A stretch of DNA of 6,639 bases, taken from positions 1 through 6,639 of the forward strand of contig CAMYCP010000075.1 of the NCBI GenBank assembly GCA_947254385.1. The letters run 5' to 3'. The first letter of the stretch is position 1. Each line of letters starts with the position of its first letter. The notes below the pieces were generated by a model, which saw nothing but the letters and a program-made list of their open reading frames with translations, made no database searches and was not told where the DNA came from. A program made the translations under genes and the position numbers. Shown one piece after another: positions 5,072 through 6,639 of the stretch. This DNA comes from an uncultured Filifactor sp. Its GTDB lineage: Bacteria > Bacillota > Clostridia > Peptostreptococcales > Filifactoraceae.

Positions 5072-5323
5072 ATCACCTCACAAGATAATTTCAATCTACA
5101 AATACGTGTATATCAGTTATTACATTAGGCTTGCTATTATACACAACCTTTTTTCCGTTTATTTTGTTAGTACATTTATACTCATTATCAAAATTTATAT
5201 ACACCTTATTTTTGATATTATATGCTACAGATACAACATCCTCATAAATATAAAAAGCAGATATTTGTCCAAATTTATCATACATCTCATTAAAAGTATT
5301 ACCCGACCCTATCCCGTCAAATT
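5072..5323 (-). repeat. 252-bp direct repeat, copy A (lipoprotein C-terminus and following leader)
   Basis: This matches 6388-6639 without a net gap at a constant offset of 1316 bp. Two blocks are identical: 48 bp at 5109-5156 and 55 bp at 5269-5323. It covers the last 76 codons of the lipoprotein, the stop, and the ribosome binding site region of the next gene. Confidence 0.9.
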
Positions 5324-5942
5324 TTAATTCCATATTGCTCAATGCAGCTAAATATTGATTATACAACCCATATATTTTATTATTTCTAATAGCTACGCCT
5401 ATCATAAATTTATTATCTTTAAATAAAAAAGCCTGAGCTTCTTCATTAGGTTTGCCATCCAATATGATACCTCTGATGTACAAAACTATATTCTTATTTT
5501 TATTCGTAAGTATAATCCTATCATCTTTTTTACTGAATTTTGAATAATCTATCCCGTCAAGTTCCTTATATTCTTCACCTATATCAGCGAACGTCATCGG
5601 CAGTTTTACAGGTCTTCCGTCGAGTGTTATCTTATTTGCAATTTCTTCGGCTATGGTCATATCCCCGTTATCTACATCTTTGCTTGCTAAATCCCAGCGA
5701 ATTTTACCGTCTTTTGTTACATTAGCGTATCTGCCTACGGGTTTTTGGTTATTACCGTATATATCCGACGCTTTTATATAACTCCTATCTGCAACATCAG
5801 AATCATAAAAGATAGGAAAAGCATTTGTTTTAATGTCGAAATTTTTATATGCATCGGATCTGTTACAAGCTACTACATTTAAAGATAAAATCATAACAAG
5901 GGCGAACTTAACAAATAGACTGAAATTCTTTCTTTTTTTCAT
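5091..5942 (-). CDS. Putative lipoprotein of a duplicated cassette, function unknown
   Basis: This 283-residue exported protein has a basic N-terminus (MKKRKNF), a hydrophobic core and the lipobox VVAC with Cys26, so it should be lipid-anchored on the outer face of the membrane. The mature part has a segment DGRPVKLPMTFADIGEEY (108-125) and a C-terminal segment GIGSGNTFNEMYDKFGQ (210-226) followed by alternating beta-like strands. The G-x-T-x-x-E-x-x-x-K-F-G pattern recalls small BLIP/SmpA-like modules of other lipoproteins, a tentative analogy. The start is the ATG at 5942, six bases after GGAG; an ATG six codons earlier lacks a ribosome binding site. The last 76 residues are about 75% identical to the partial lipoprotein at 6407. 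I do not recognise a named family. Confidence 0.8.
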   Translation of the reverse strand: MKKRKNFSLFVKFALVMILSLNVVACNRSDAYKNFDIKTNAFPIFYDSDVADRSYIKASDIYGNNQKPVGRYANVTKDGKIRWDLASKDVDNGDMTIAEEIANKITLDGRPVKLPMTFADIGEEYKELDGIDYSKFSKKDDRIILTNKNKNIVLYIRGIILDGKPNEEAQAFLFKDNKFMIGVAIRNNKIYGLYNQYLAALSNMELKFDGIGSGNTFNEMYDKFGQISAFYIYEDVVSVAYNIKNKVYINFDNEYKCTNKINGKKVVYNSKPNVITDIHVFVD

Positions 5943-6039
5943 AAATTTCTCCAAAATCATTTGATTTACAATATATTACATTCCTAATCATATCCACGGC
6001 GTCAGTTCAACTTTACATAAAGCAATGAATATGAAAACT

Positions 6040-6384
6040 TTAACCTTCTGCTCCCATGACCTTAAAATATTTATCCAAAGCTCCTAAATTCGGTATATTT
6101 TTGAATACCTCAATTTCTTTTAAACTATCCAAATCTATATTTCCCAAATTGTCATTTATCAGACCGGATACATAGTTTACACCGAGATTTTTAACCACAT
6201 CATCCGAATATTTTTCATTATCGGACTCTACTACACAATCATATCCAAGAGATACAAGGTCACCTATTCTGTCTTTGCTTATAAAAACAGTTCCTTTTTT
6301 TCTTGCGTCACTTTCCCAACACTCTCTTATAAGCTCTTTTACTTTTCCAAATGCTTTTCCAAAAAATGTTGTATTATCGCCCAT
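6040..6384 (-). CDS. Uncharacterised 114-residue cytoplasmic protein
   Basis: The protein starts MGDNTTFFGKAFGKVKELIR and is soluble and mostly charged, with no signal peptide or membrane helix. The middle has FISKDRIGDLVSLGYDCVV, and the C-terminal half looks helical with many Asp and Asn residues, ending near LDKYFKVMGAEG. AAGGTGATG before the ATG at 6384 is a good ribosome binding site. It lies 22 bp after one lipoprotein gene and 97 bp before the next, with no clear promoter between, so the genes are probably co-transcribed. A broken paralogue lies in the equivalent place after the second lipoprotein. Pairing of a surface lipoprotein with a small cytoplasmic protein in tandem copies is seen in immunity or interaction modules, but no function can be assigned. 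Confidence 0.7.
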   Translation of the reverse strand: MGDNTTFFGKAFGKVKELIRECWESDARKKGTVFISKDRIGDLVSLGYDCVVESDNEKYSDDVVKNLGVNYVSGLINDNLGNIDLDSLKEIEVFKNIPNLGALDKYFKVMGAEG

Positions 6385-6387
6385 CTC

Positions 6388-6639
6388 ATCACCTTATAAG
6401 ATAATTTCAATATACCAATATTTCTATATCAGTTATTACATTAGGCTTGCTATTATACACAACCTTTTTTCCTTTTATTGTATCATTAGTTTTATAATCA
6501 TTATCAAAATATATATGCACCTTATCTTCGACGTTATATGCTGCAGCTACAACATCTTCATTAATATAAAAAGTTGATATTTGCCCAAATTTATCATACA
6601 TCTCATTAAAAGTATTACCCGACCCTATCCCGTCAAATT
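6388..6639 (-). repeat. 252-bp direct repeat, copy B (runs to the window edge)
   Basis: This is the partner of 5072-5323. The copies are identical over the final 55 bp reaching the window edge, so the repeat probably continues further upstream in the gene. Confidence 0.9.
6407..6639 (-). CDS. Lipoprotein paralogue, C-terminal part (cut by window edge)
   Basis: The last 76 codons of a frame that enters from beyond the window are visible, ending at 6407. The sequence begins FDGIGSGNTFNEMYDKFGQI, the same as the complete lipoprotein, and ends KKVVYNSKPNVITDIEILVY. About 57 of 76 residues match the complete copy, with the differences clustered in the middle loop and the last five residues. The signal peptide and N-terminal part lie outside the window. 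An internal ATG at 6601 is not a credible start because similarity extends upstream of it. Confidence 0.85.
   Translation of the reverse strand, partial: FDGIGSGNTFNEMYDKFGQISTFYINEDVVAAAYNVEDKVHIYFDNDYKTNDTIKGKKVVYNSKPNVITDIEILVY

Noticed and set aside
4934..5323. CRISPR or tandem short-repeat array around the lipoprotein genes
   Set aside because: The repetition is one 252-bp coding segment at a 1316-bp offset, with no regular short repeats or spacers.

Overview
The window is low-GC DNA with Firmicute-type signals: strong purine-rich ribosome binding sites, sigma-A-like promoters and an rpsF-ssb-rpsR operon. The protein families point to an anaerobic Clostridia/Tissierellia-like bacterium (Peptoniphilus/Anaerococcus type); this taxonomic call is inference. 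Every protein gene lies on the minus strand, so transcription runs from high to low coordinates. The only plus-strand gene is a small predicted antisense RNA.

Reading in the direction of transcription, positions 6639-4934 hold a tandem duplication of an uncharacterised cassette. It begins with the C-terminus of a lipoprotein (cut by the window edge), followed by a 114-residue soluble protein, a complete 283-residue lipoprotein, and a decayed paralogue of the 114-residue gene broken by an in-frame TAG. The 252-bp lipoprotein C-terminal segment is repeated at an offset of exactly 1316 bp.

Positions 4947-3750 hold the housekeeping operon rpsF-ssb-rpsR. It has a near-consensus extended -10 promoter, a roughly 110-nt structured leader and a strong terminator. 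The next ~330 bases carry no gene but hold copies of a short dispersed repeat, some in inverted orientation.

Positions 3428-3163 look like an Fst/par-type type I toxin-antitoxin locus. A toxin mRNA (minus) and a ~66-nt antisense RNA (plus) converge on one bidirectional terminator and share two short repeats covering the toxin start codon. The toxin reading frame is broken by one extra T in a run of eight.

Positions 3051-84 form an iron/metal operon: a truncated feoA, the last ~60 codons of feoB fused directly behind it (most of feoB is missing), a FeoB-associated Cys-rich mini-protein, a 93-residue one-helix protein and an unusual P1B-type ATPase lacking the CPC motif. The last two resemble the small-protein plus P1B-6 ATPase pair of ferrosome (fez) clusters. 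If so, the strain has lost Feo iron uptake but kept the possible iron-storage partner genes. The feo deletion could also be an assembly error.
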